Source of the DNA: Desarmillaria ectypa
Lineage: Eukaryota > Basidiomycota > Agaricomycetes > Agaricales > Physalacriaceae
Assembly (NCBI GenBank): GCA_030407005.1
Contig: JAUDYN010000010.1
Coordinates: 1,426,001-1,490,000, forward strand
Direction of reading: 5' to 3'
Length of the DNA stretch: 64,000 nt
Positions within the stretch are counted from its first letter, which is position 1, and every line of letters begins with the position of its first letter. Below are positions 54,252 to 64,000 of the stretch, piece by piece. A program made the translations under genes and the position numbers. The notes beneath the pieces were generated by a model. It searched no databases, was not told the DNA's origin, and saw nothing but the letters and a program-made list of their open reading frames with translations.

Positions 54252-57200
54252 CTAAGGCTCTTCTATAGGGGTGTCGAACTGGGTTGCGATTTGACTGATC
54301 CAGTACTGATCAATCAGGTTCTTCCATATGTTCTCATCTGGATTGACGATCCATTTCATGTATCCATCTTTTCTTTTGGTGAGATAGGCTACATTGCCAT
54401 GTTCTGAGTACTCATGGTCCAGTATCTTGACCACTATTTTATTCTTGGTTATGATTTTTGGAGTGTATATGGTGTGGTTTATGCTGGCCTGATACTCTTG
54501 GATCGCTTCCAAGGCATTTGTCATCTTGTTTTCTCGAACCCATGAATTGTGTTCATGAGTCCACCCTTTCCATTTGACTAGGTAGTCTGTGACTTCCCTA
54601 GACAGTTGTCCTCTCTTGGCTCGTACCTTTCTGGTATGCGAGTCTAATACTTCTTCGATTTCATACTCTTCTTGACCGTCGACGAGGTCTGGAGGAGGAG
54701 GCGGCAGCGATTGTTGATTTGGGAATGAAGGTTCAATGTAAGGGGTCAACAACTTTTCATTAAACTGGGGATGAATCTTTCAATGGGGCAGTAGCTTTAG
54801 CTTGTATGCTGCTGCTCCTGATTTTTTGACGATCTCGAATGGTCCTGTTCGCTTGTCATCAAGCTTTTTCTTGGGTCTGGGAAGATGCAGGTTGGCGGTG
54901 TCAAGCCAGACCTTATCTCCGATTTGGTATTCCCATGGGGGCTATTTTCACTTGTCATATTGTGCCTTCATTTGCACTGCTGCCTTTTCCAAGGCATCAT
55001 GAACTTCCTTATGTACTTTGGCCATTGTTTCTGTGAAGTCGACCGCTGTTGGATTTGCAAAGCTGGTCTTTTGTATCGACTTGGGAATGAGTCAGGGATT
55101 TTGTCCATATAGAACCATGAAAGGGCTTTTTCCCATGGCCGAGTGTACTTGGTTATTGTGGGCAAATTCTGCAAGAGGTAACCATGCTACCCAGTCAGTT
55201 TGTCAGTGGTTGACAAAGATGCAGAGGTATTTTTCAACCTCCTAGTTAACTCTTTCTGTCTGTCCATCAGTCTGAGGATGGTATGCTGTCGAGGTGTTCT
55301 GTGTGATGTTTAGCATTTGATAGAGTTCTTTCATGAATGCTGAAATGAATTGTGGTCCTCAATCCGATATGACCACCTGTGGCATTCCATGCTTGGCATA
55401 TACATGATTGTGAAGCATTAGTGCCCATCCTTCAGTGGATAACTCCTCGTTACATGGGATGAGAAGAATGTTTTTGGAGAATCGATCTACAATGACTAGT
55501 AGAGCATTGAATCCTTCTGACTCTGGAAGTCCCATTATCATGTTGACTGAGATATGGGTCCATGGTGCATCTGGTATTGTGTTCGGATGAAGAGGTGCAG
55601 CTTTGGCCTGCATATCACTCTTCGTTCATTGGCAAGTCTCACATCCTTTGATGTACAATTTGACATCCTTCTTCATCTTCGGCCACCAGTACTCGCAAAG
55701 AACAAGCTCCTTGGTCTTAGTGATTCCTGGGTGTCCAGTGGTGATGTGATCATGAAATTGCGAGATGATCTCTCCTCATAGGATGGAGTCATTGGGAATA
55801 TAGACTCGTCCATTATACCACAGGAGTTCATTCTCCTGCATGATTCCTCTTTCATGGTTAAGGGATTTCTCAATCCCTTGATCCCACTGGTCCTTCTGTC
55901 ATGTTGCATCTCTTATACGCATGATCCTTTCTTCTGTGGTGGGTATTACCAGTGCCTGGAAATGTTCTGGGGATAAGATGACAATGTCTCGATTGTCTTC
56001 TTTTCCTTGATTGTGATCATCTTGTCTGCTGAGAAGATCCGCTCTCTAATTCATGGTTCCAGCTTTGTGTTGAAGAACAAAGTGGTATTCCACTAATTCG
56101 GTGACCCACTGAGCTTGTCGGTGATTCAACTTCTGGGGTTTCCGGAAATATTGGAGATTCTGGTGGTCAGTCCAGATCTCGATGGTCTCCTTGGCACCCA
56201 TAAGATAATGGCATCATTCTTCCAATGCTAGCATAATTGCTAGTAGTTCCTTGTTGTAGATCTCATAATTACACTCAGTGACAGTGAGCGCTTTTGACAT
56301 GAAGGCAACAGGTCTCCATTTGCCATCCTTTTCTTGGCTTAGGACAGTGCCGATGGCACCATCACTAGCGTCAGCTTCTACTCATAATTTTCCGTCATCC
56401 GAGGGAATCGTAAGGACTACGTTTGTCATCATCAACTTCTTGAGTTGTTTAAATGCTTGTTCTTGTTCTAATCCCCATTTCCAGTCTACTTTTCTGGTTA
56501 ACTGGGTGAGAGGGTGTATGATCTTGGAGTAGTCTCGAATGAACTTCCTGTAAAAGTTCGTGAATCCTAAAAAGGATTGTAGCTCCTTTTTCTTCGTCGG
56601 AGTTGGCCATTCCACTATTCCAGCAATCTTGACTGGATCCATGCGAATGGAGTCTTTGCTGATGATAACTCCTAAGTACTCGGTTTTGAGTACTTCGAAT
56701 TCACATTTCTCAGCTTTGAGGAACAGCTTGTTCTGTCTGAGGCATTGAAGGACTTGTTGGACAATGTTTCGGTGTTCAGTCAGGGATTTTGTGAATATGA
56801 GAATGTCGTCGAGGTAGATAGTGACTTTCCCTCTGGTGATCAAGTCCTTGAATATATCATTCATCATCCACTGGAATGTGGCTGGTGAGTTCATAAGTCC
56901 GAAGAACATAACCATTGGCTCAAAGAGTCCCCAGTTAGTTCGGAATGCTGCTTTTTCTTTGTCTCCATCTCGAATACAGACATTGTTGTATCCCCATCGA
57001 ACATCCAATTTGGAGAAGTACTTGGCTCTGCATAGCTTGTCAATGAGCTCAGAGATCAGGGGAAGGGGATAAGAATTTTTGATCATCATTTCGTTCAGTT
57101 TTCAGTAGTCCTGAACTGGTCATAGCAAGCCATCCTTTTTCTTGACAAAGAAGAAGGGTGAGGCGAAGGATGATTTTGAGGGACGGATTTGTCCTGAGTC

Positions 57201-57460
57201 TAAGTTCTCATCCAAGAACTTGTCCAGTTGCTCTTGCTTGTTTCTATTGAGCGGGTAGACTTTGCAGTCTAAAGTTGATTTCACGTTGGGGATCAGCTCG
57301 ATTGCATGATCCCAAGGTCTTCTTTTGGGTAACTCATCAAAGCTTTCTTTAGAGAATAAATCTCTAAAGCTTTGATACTGAGGAGGCACGAGCTCCTCAA
57401 ATGTCTGTTTGGGTTTCTCCATGTTGGCAGCTGTGGCCAACTCGTTCGCATGATGGATGG
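54252..57460 (-). pseudogene. Chromovirus H Pol, RT to chromodomain
   Basis: RT (57089 downward) with an intact YLDD palm motif at 56805-56816 and KLDVRWGYNNV, where CGA is still Arg. RNase H lies around 56.2-56.4 kb, then the integrase with its zinc-binding part, SVNMIMGLPESEGFNALL (first Asp is Asn) and VVISD, and a chromodomain (EEYEIEEVLDS, TDYLVKWKGWTHEHNSW, about 54510-54690). Ends at TAG 54252-54254. Roughly a dozen point stops. The upstream end of the pre-RT region (IHHANELATAANMEKP) is cut by the LL LTR at 57461. Confidence 0.9.
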
Positions 57461-58820
57461 TGATGTGCTTGGTAATGGCGAGTGACAAAAGAATTAGGGA
57501 ATGGCAATGAACACCAATGACACTAAACCTCTTACTACTCTACACTTAATCACCAATATTGAATTCAGGCGGTTTCGAGTACAATGGAAGCACTCTGCAG
57601 ACTTCAATAATCAAGTACAATTGTCTTTAAGATGTTTTATTTGTTACTAGTGAGTTTATACAAAGTACTAGTCATACTAGTGGGGTGGGTAAGACACAAT
57701 TGGATAAGAGTGACTTGGTTTGAGCTACTGCGCTCATTCTGACTGAAACTGCTTCAGACTGGTGGTGCTCTTGGCCCTATACTGCTTCCTACAAGTGATA
57801 AACACTTGACTAGCCGCACTCTTGGCTAACTAGTAGTGCTCTTGGCCTAAGAATAAACTATAACTCCGAGAACTTTGCTTGAACTAACTTCAAAACACTC
57901 TGGACCTTTGCAGGATACAACAGTGACTCTAATGGACTTCAATTCAATGCAATTCTATAGGTGACTTAGTGACTATTAATCACTTCATTGAGGTTAAGCA
58001 CAAAAGCCTTTAATTGGGGACACCAGTTACTACCAGTGAGGGCTCAACTGCGGGGATGGCTTGCCTGCTTTTCACAAGCACTCATCCCACTACTTATATA
58101 CTACTGAGGCAAAACTATAAATATCATCTGGGTATAGGGTATATTGGTAAGGATTTCTTGGCTAGTCATGAATAATGGTGAATAATCACACAATAGTCGG
58201 TCTAGTCTGTTTTCTTTTCAAATATTCAGTCTAGAGACTCCACAGTTGGTCTTTCCGCACCCTTGGCCCAACTACAGGCCCTAGTAATGTGGTTATATGG
58301 ATATCCAGATATTGGTGCCTGTAACAGCTATCCGATCATGATCAAGGGTGCAGTCCAGCTCCACTAGCATCGATCATAAGAGATCTATATTGAAATAGTC
58401 GGATCTGGGCTCAAGGTTAATCTATTCCTAATTTATTTCTAAGTCCTGTTTCAAGATTGCCATGTGACTAGTTATCCTGACTTAGGTGTTTATGCCCAGT
58501 CTGGGCTGCTAGTGACAGAACTTGACGAGATCTGTGTACTCTGCTCCTGGTTTTGGTGTGCTAGTAGCATCCTTCGTTTGCTAGTGGCTGTATTTCACTT
58601 AGTCCTGCTAGCATTCGAGTTACTAGTCTGGCCAGCTGGTAGATTTAACCCTCTAATGGTGTTGCATCTAAGTCCTGGCTCTACCAGTTGCTTACTGCTT
58701 TTAACTATCAGCTCAAAGCCTCAGCTATAGTCCTCTATGTATCACTAGTATAGGATAGATGTGCAATAGTATTGTTACAAAATCACAAAATCTAGGTGTG
58801 AACGTGTAGACAGCATATCA
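57461..58820 (-). repeat. LL LTR in chromovirus H pol (first of inverted pair)
   Basis: TGATGTGCTTGG... to GCATATCA on the plus strand, 1360 bp. Removing it rejoins H between the IHHAN codons and the NMQEEIILHA codons. The flanking ATGG and ACAG are compatible with a 4-bp duplication that has since gained two transitions. Confidence 0.9.
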
Positions 58821-59568
58821 ACAGCATGAAGGATAATTTCTTCCTGCATATTGATGGCAAGAATACTTTCTCCTTCCTCGAGCTCTTCGTCCCATTGATC
58901 TTCCTCATCCGCATCAGGTAGAGTGAAATGATTCTGGATACAATGACATTGTCCGAATGTCAGGATTCCCACCTTCCAGTTAATGAAAGGGTTGTGGCAT
59001 TTAAGCCAGTCATGGCCCAAGTACATGGTCTTGGAGCCTAGGTCAGTGACTACAAGGTCAATTTGTTCACTGTGGTCTCCAATGATCATTCGGAGTTCCA
59101 CAAACTTGGTAACATCCCCTGCCTTATTGCGCGTTCTGTTGGCATTGTAGACCGGTATAGGGGCAGCGGCCTTCCTGGTGTCCAATCAGTGTTGTTGGAC
59201 ATAAGTTCAATTGATAGAACTGCCTGTGCAGCCACTATCCAACAATGCTCTGGTTGTCAACGTCTGTTTCCCAGTACATGGGGAAAGCTGGATATCCACC
59301 AGGAAGTCTCGGCCTGAGCTTCTGGTACCACAGATATAGTGGATTGGTTCGTGTAGTTTATAGAGCTGTTCTCGGGCTATACTCCCTCCCGTTCTTAAGA
59401 TCTGAATGAGCTCATCATTGATTTCTCCAAGTTGTTTGGGATGTACTCAAATGGAGAGAACTGGTTTGGCAATTGCCAATTCTTTGGAGTTGCGAACTGC
59501 ATGCAAAGTCCAATCAATCCCGAATGGTCTGAATCATTGGTGATCATTCTGCTTCCCCATGCATTCAG
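58821..59568 (-). pseudogene. Chromovirus H protease region
   Basis: Minus-strand frame: DTRKAAAPIPVYNANRTRNK, VELRMIIGDHSEQIDLVVTD, LGSKTMYLGHDWLKCHNPF, DADEEDQWDEELEEGES and LAINMQEEIILHA. The retropepsin site lies upstream near 59220-59250. The upstream side ends at 59568 at the inverted LL LTR. The Ser/Thr-rich linker seen in D is missing. Confidence 0.8.
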
Positions 59569-60928
59569 TAATATGCCATCTACGCATTCACACCTAGATT
59601 TTGTGATTTTGTAACAATACTATTGCACATCTATCCTATACTAGTGATACATAGAGGACTATAGCTGAGGCTTCGAGCTGATAGTTAAAAGCAGTAAGCA
59701 ACTGGTAGAGCCAGGACTTAGATGCAACACCATTAGAGGGTTAAATCTACCAGCTGGCCAGACTAGTAACTCGAATGCTAGCAGGACTAAGTGAAATACA
59801 GCCACTAGCAAACGAAGGATGCTACTAGCACACCAAAACCAGGAGCAGAGTACACAGATCTCGTCAAGTTCTGTCACTAGCAGCCCAGACTGGGCATAAA
59901 CACCTAAGTCAGGATAACTAGTCACATGGCAATCTTGAAACAGGACTTAGAAATAAATTAGGAATAGATTAACCTTGAGCCCAGATCCGACTATTTCAAT
60001 ATAGATCTCTTATGATCGATGCTAGTGGAGCTGGACTGCACCCTTGATCATGATCGGATAGCTGTTACAGGCACCAATATCTGGATATCCATATAACCAC
60101 ATTACTAGGGCCTGTAGTTGGGCCAAGGGTGCGGAAAGACCAACTGTGGAGTCTCTAGACTGAATATTTGAAAAGAAAACAGACTAGACCGACTATTGTG
60201 TGATTATTCACCATTATTCATGACTAGCCAAGAAATCCTTACCAATATACCCTATACCCAGATGATATTTATAGTTTTGCCTCAGTAGTATATAAGTAGT
60301 GGGATGAGTGCTCGTGAAAAGCAGGCAAGCCATCCCCGCAGTTGAGCCCTCACTGGTAGTAACTGGTGTCCCCAATTAAAGGCTTTTGTGCTTAACCTCA
60401 ATGAAGTGATTAATAGTCACTAAGTCACCTATAGAATTGCATTGAATTGAAGTCCATTAGAGTCACTGTTGTATCCTGCAAAGGTCCAGAGTGTTTTGAA
60501 GTTAGTTCAAGCAAAGTTCTCGGAGTTATAGTTTATTCTTAGGCCAAGAGCACTACTAGTTAGCCAAGAGTGCGGCTAGTCAAGTGTTTATCACTTGTAG
60601 GAAGCAGTATAGGGCCAAGAGCACCACCAGTCTGAAGCAGTTTCAGTCAGAATGAGCGCAGTAGCTCAAACCAAGTCACTCTTATCCAATTGTGTCTTAC
60701 CCACCCCACTAGTATGACTAGTACTTTGTATAAACTCACTAGTAACAAATAAAACATCTTAAAGACAATTGTACTTGATTATTGAAGTCTGCAGAGTGCT
60801 TCCATTGTACTCGAAACCGCCTGAATTCAATATTGGTGATTAAGTGTAGAGTAGTAAGAGGTTTAGTGTCATTGGTGTTCATTGCCATTCCCTAATTCTT
60901 TTGTCACTCGCCATTACCAAGCACATCA
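59569..60928 (+). repeat. LL LTR in chromovirus H (second, inverted)
   Basis: TAATATGCCATC... (TGATATGCC with one G-to-A change) to GCACATCA, 1360 bp. Its flanks correspond to positions about 1 kb apart in element D (about 26860 and 27893), so a deletion accompanies it. Confidence 0.9.
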
Positions 60929-63246
60929 TCGGCTCATTGCCGGTCTAAGTCCATGGGCTTCCCTGCCCCTCCATATGCCATCCACTTACCAGTTCCAGCA
61001 TTGTGACTGGTGTTCCCGCCAGCAGTTGGCTTTGCGGCTGAGGAACTTGTCACCCCAGTGGTGTTCTTACTGCTGGGCTGCTGTTGTTGGGGATGCGGGC
61101 CCTGCTTCTGGCTGTCCCAAGGCATACTGATGGTCTGGTCAAAGACCCACTTCTGCTGTTGCTCTTCATATATCCTGAGGATACATTCCTCTCACTCCAG
61201 ATATGAGCATGGAATATTCACGCCCATGTTGGATATGAAGGTCATGTATGAACTGGGGACTCCCAGTCTCACTGCCTTCACCATTGTGCTGCATTCGGCT
61301 TCATCGGTCCTTCAGCCTGCTAGCTTAGCTTCTTTCTCAAGCTTCTGAAAATAATGGGAGGCGGGCTGTGCTCCCATGTGCTTTTCATGGATCTCCTTGA
61401 TGGCGGGATCCCGAAATTGTCATGTGACTAGGTCGACAAAGTCGGCCCAGTCAGAGTATCTGAAGTGGGCAGTGGTCCCATCGAAGGAGTCGCCTACCCA
61501 GTATTTGGGTCTCTTGTAAACCCACCAGTCCTTGGCAGCACCCTCGAAGTTGGATGTCATGAATAGTACCAGGTGTGATGGTACCTGGAAATAGTGATGA
61601 AACACTTCAAAATAGGTGATACAATCACCTATGAAGCATTCAATATCATCATGGTCCCTCTTGAACAGAGCGGGGACCTTGACAAGAGTTGGCTTGATGC
61701 TCAGGTAAGGGGCATCAGCGGTGGCATTCCCGACAGGATTTGGGATAGGGTCAGGAGGACCCTTGCCAGGAGGCGGTCTTGGGATCGAATATCGATCTGG
61801 CCTAGGACCCGGGTAACCTCTTGGTGGCTCCCCCGATGGTCTTCCTCTCTCCGGTTCCTTCCCCTTTTCTTGATCCCGGAGGTAATCTGCCATCATCTTG
61901 TGGGCAGATTCCTCCCTGTCAAGTTCTTCATGCATTTTGGCAATGTGCTGCTCCTTTTCCATTAATGCAGTTTTCATCGTCTGACGGATTTCTTCTGCCA
62001 TGGCAGGGGTTCTTGACGTCCCTGCAGTGGTGTTTCCTGTAGGGGCTCCTTCGGCTTCCATTTCTTCTCCTGCCCCTGTGAAGAGAAGGCTTCCACCCTG
62101 ATAGGAGTGGTATTCTTGGTGACGCACCTGATGATGCAGGGGCGAGTTGGGCAATGGTCGGGGAATTGTGACCGGGGTATCTGGGGGATGATCCGGATAT
62201 ATTTCATACTGGGGCTGGTGGTATTCCAGCCTGCCATAATAACCTGTATTGTAGGTTAGGGTATCATACTGGAGCCTTTGCCCCCAATCACTCCTCTCTT
62301 GCCACTTCCAGCCTCCATAAGTGCTGGAGAGTCCTCTCCAGTTCCTGCTGCTCATCTGGATCTCAGGGCCAAAGCCCTGGAAATAGATCCTCTGCAGAGG
62401 GGCGGAATATGCTCCAGTCGCAGTTGGCACGAATCTGGGCAGCGATGATGTCAGCCCTACTGGAGCCCCATATTAGGACTCAAATGGGGTCCCTTCAATT
62501 GAGGGCCAACCACTTGTCCATCTCGACTCTGGGCTCTTCCCAGAGGTCTCAGGTTTTGATGTCTCTTCATCAAACTTTCCATGCTGCAGTCCAGAAGGGA
62601 CCGGAGAGTCTTCTATCGACCTCAGAGAGGTCGGGCCAGATAAAGTCCCCCTCATTTGGGTTGAAGGGGTCATTGGGGGCATGGGGAGGGGCCAGAATCG
62701 GGGCATCATCTCTGACAATATCATCATCAGACTCATCATCAGAGATTTTGATGACAGGGAGGGAGGAGAGAGAGATTGACTCTCCTTCCTCAGGCCAGGC
62801 TTCACAGCCCCAGGGGCCATAAGGGTAGTTTTAATCCATGGCAGGATCGTCTGGGTTTTGGGGTCCGTGGAAGGACCCATTGTCATTGTCACTGTCAGGT
62901 GACGGGGATCGAGATTGTACCCTCCAATGTTGCTGGTGGAGGGTGGGGGTTGGGGGATGAGGGGGTGGGCCGGGGTAAGCAGGTGGGGGATCATCGAGCA
63001 CAAGCCAAATGTCCCGCGCATATTCCTGGGCTGCTGTGTAGGTGGCGGAGGGTCGTTCCATCCGGTACTGGAGTAGAACTGCTCGCACATTATGTGTGCA
63101 GGCAGAGGAGGGCCCGGGAGTCAGGGGCCTCGAATCTGTACTCCCTTCAGAGGAGGAGGCAATTGTGAAGTGGGCGTGGGGGCAGATGAGTGGTACTGCC
63201 TCTCGCTCTCCCAGTCTGGCAGGGGGTAACTCCCAGGGAACAACAT
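60929..63246 (-). pseudogene. Chromovirus H Gag, zinc knuckle lost
   Basis: ATG 63244-63246 (MLFPGSYPLPDWESERQYHS). Blocks: STGWNDPP, NMRGTFGL, a Ser/Pro/Met-rich stretch, TGYYGRLEYHQPQYEIYP, HSYQGGSLLFTGAGEE, SIKPTLVKVPALFKR, GAAKDWWVYKRPKYWVGDSF and HYFQKLEKEAKL, ending at MAYGGAGKPMDLDRQ. The CCHC knuckle that follows in D is absent because the LL LTR starts there. It has a TAA near 62470 and several later stops. The DWWVYKRPKYW region is in one frame here, which shows that D carries an extra base. Confidence 0.85.
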
Positions 63247-63439
63247 GATCCGGATGTTGTGGAGGTCGGGGGGGTGGAGCTGGTTGTCAGGCTCACCTTT
63301 GCTGGAACAAAGCCCAGAGTTCTTCCTCGTAAAGTAAAATGGCGAGGACCATGAAAAAAGTTAATAGTATGGCGCCACCAATGGCAATGCCGAGAGGGAT
63401 GGTTCGGAGTTCTGAGGGGTTGTTCTCTTCTTCAGGCAT
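62831..63439 (-). pseudogene. ORF0: membrane protein with PPxY (chromovirus H)
   Basis: ATG 63437-63439: MPEEENNPSELRTIPLGIAI, then a hydrophobic run ending LLYEEELWALFQQR. Two TGA codons then follow in the next few codons (both CGA-compatible), after which the frame is open to TAA 62831. Further motifs shared with D: PPARLGEREAVPLI, AQEYARDIW, PPPAYPGPPPHP (Tyr about residue 155), SPDSDNDN and DPAMD-stop. The stop falls at the same place as in D (TAA here, TGA in D). Confidence 0.7.
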
Positions 63440-63481
63440 GAAGAAGTTCTTCTCTATGGCTAGCATTGGAGAAGCAAGAAA

Positions 63482-63494
63482 ATCTCTTGTTTAA
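63482..63494 (-). promoter_or_regulatory. Self-complementary primer site (H)
   Basis: Minus strand TTAAACAAGAGAT, exactly complementary to LTR bases 63637-63649. It differs from D by two changes that are mirrored in its LTR. Confidence 0.75.
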
Positions 63495-63918
63495 TGTTAG
63501 GCATCGACTTGGGCACATGACTTGGGACTGTCAGCTGATCCCTCTGGGCTGTTACGCATTCGAACAGTCATCCAATATGAGAGATAGAAGCCTAGAGTCT
63601 TTGGTATAGTGCAGACAAGAGGTATATGGTTGTAATTTAAACAAGAGATAGAGTACAATTGTGTAGTTTACTCTACTTATATAGTATTTCTATGGTGTTA
63701 TATATAGATGAAATGCTAGAGTCCATGCACAAATGGTGTCAGAGTAGGGCAATCCGGGAGGATCATAGAACCAATAGAGAGCATCTGGGGTGACAGATGG
63801 TGAGAATGAGGGTTGTAGCCAGCAAATAGCTGGATACGAGTCAGATTCTTGAGCAGATTTAGATGGATGAGTCATAGGTATGACTCAGATAAGATAAGAT
63901 AATGGAAAAATCATAACA
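63495..63918 (-). repeat. Chromovirus H 5' LTR
   Basis: 424 bp. Near-identical to 53796-54219. Followed directly by AATCC and the Copia-2 LTR. Confidence 0.95.
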
Positions 63919-64000
63919 AATCCTGAGTGTTGCACAGGATAGACTCCAGGCTGATAAAGCCAGATGTAAAGGAATTGTTATTCTATGGCTCCTACAAAGC
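63919..64000 (-). repeat. Copia-2 5' LTR, continuation
   Basis: AATCCTGAGTGTTGCACAGG... matches 39231 onward in the Copia-2 3' LTR and continues the LTR broken at 40849. It runs off the window. Confidence 0.85.

Larger units (their letters stand above)
53796..63918 (-). mobile_element. Chromovirus copy H with two LL LTR insertions
   Basis: LTRs 53796-54219 and 63495-63918 (424 bp each). Internal order: pol 54252-57460, LL LTR, pol/protease 58821-59568, inverted LL LTR, gag 60929-63246, ORF0 62831-63439. Left flank is TGGTA in the F LTR. The right flank is AATCC of Copia-2, not TGGTA, so the right junction has been altered. Intermediate in age, with some stops but many intact CpG sites. Compared with D, about 1 kb covering the gag zinc knuckle, the gag-pol junction and the linker is missing at 59568/60929. 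Confidence 0.85.

Noticed and set aside
58464..58730. 88-codon hydrophobic open frame repeated at 44467-44727, 48366-48632 and 59659-59925
   Set aside because: It lies inside the LL LTR, is open only in near-identical LTR copies, and is broken in the older copy at 18237-19524. It is best explained as a chance frame in a repeated LTR.
62409..62822. Open frames opposite to gag (for example 62409-62822 plus strand, 27370-27675 plus strand, 29941-30342 plus strand)
   Set aside because: They lie antisense to conserved gag and pol frames, have no family features, and arise from GC-rich, proline/serine-biased coding DNA.
1..64000. CRISPR array, bacterial operon, ribosome binding sites, riboswitch
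   Set aside because: No regular spacer-repeat array and no prokaryotic gene organisation; the content is eukaryotic LTR retrotransposons.

Overview
This window looks like a retrotransposon graveyard from a fungal genome, most likely a basidiomycete (Agaricomycete). I see no intact host gene in 64 kb. The fungal call rests on three things: self-primed, chromodomain-bearing Ty3/Gypsy elements (chromoviruses); Copia and long-LTR Gag families I recognise from Agaricomycetes; and a relic of the N-terminal domain of a basidiomycete NLR-like (STAND) protein near 3 kb. The species cannot be named from the sequence.

Layout. 1-648: 3' end of a Copia element (Copia-1 family, + strand). 649-4159: non-LTR DNA with a Copia-like Gag relic and the NLR-like relic, both on the minus strand. 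4160-10984: chromovirus A (+), 3'-truncated. 10985-11547: piece of a 1.36-kb LTR from a second family, here called LL. 11548-20997: chromovirus B (+), both LTRs, with an LL solo LTR inside its integrase. 20998-31678: chromovirus C (-), split by chromovirus D (-, 22453-30956). D is the best copy: 423-bp LTRs, a perfect TAAAT target duplication and a full gene set. 31679-37747: chromovirus E (-), 3'-truncated. 37748-40849: Copia pieces, including a Gag-only element (Copia-2). 40850-63918: a large nest inside the Copia-2 LTR. It holds chromovirus F (-), a 5' fragment of chromovirus G (+), an LL element with inverted LTRs (44371-48722), a complete Copia-1 (49110-53667, duplication AAGTT), and chromovirus H (-) carrying two inverted LL LTRs. 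63919-64000: resumed Copia-2 LTR.

How the genes work together. The chromoviruses share one plan: LTR, a self-complementary primer site, a small ORF (ORF0) with one membrane segment and a PPxY motif, gag overlapping ORF0 in the +1 frame, then pol in the -1 frame relative to gag (protease, RT, RNase H, integrase, chromodomain), and a polypurine tract. ORF0 is recognisable in all eight copies and is the most unusual component. Copia-1 has a single Gag-Pol frame and an internal tRNA-iMet-type primer site.

Decay. The young copy D is broken mainly by CGA-to-TGA stops, and its two LTRs differ mostly at CpG positions. This points to CpG-directed C-to-T mutation (methylcytosine deamination or a basidiomycete RIP-like process). 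Older copies are strongly CpG-poor and full of stops. Family and domain calls are made by eye, without any database search.
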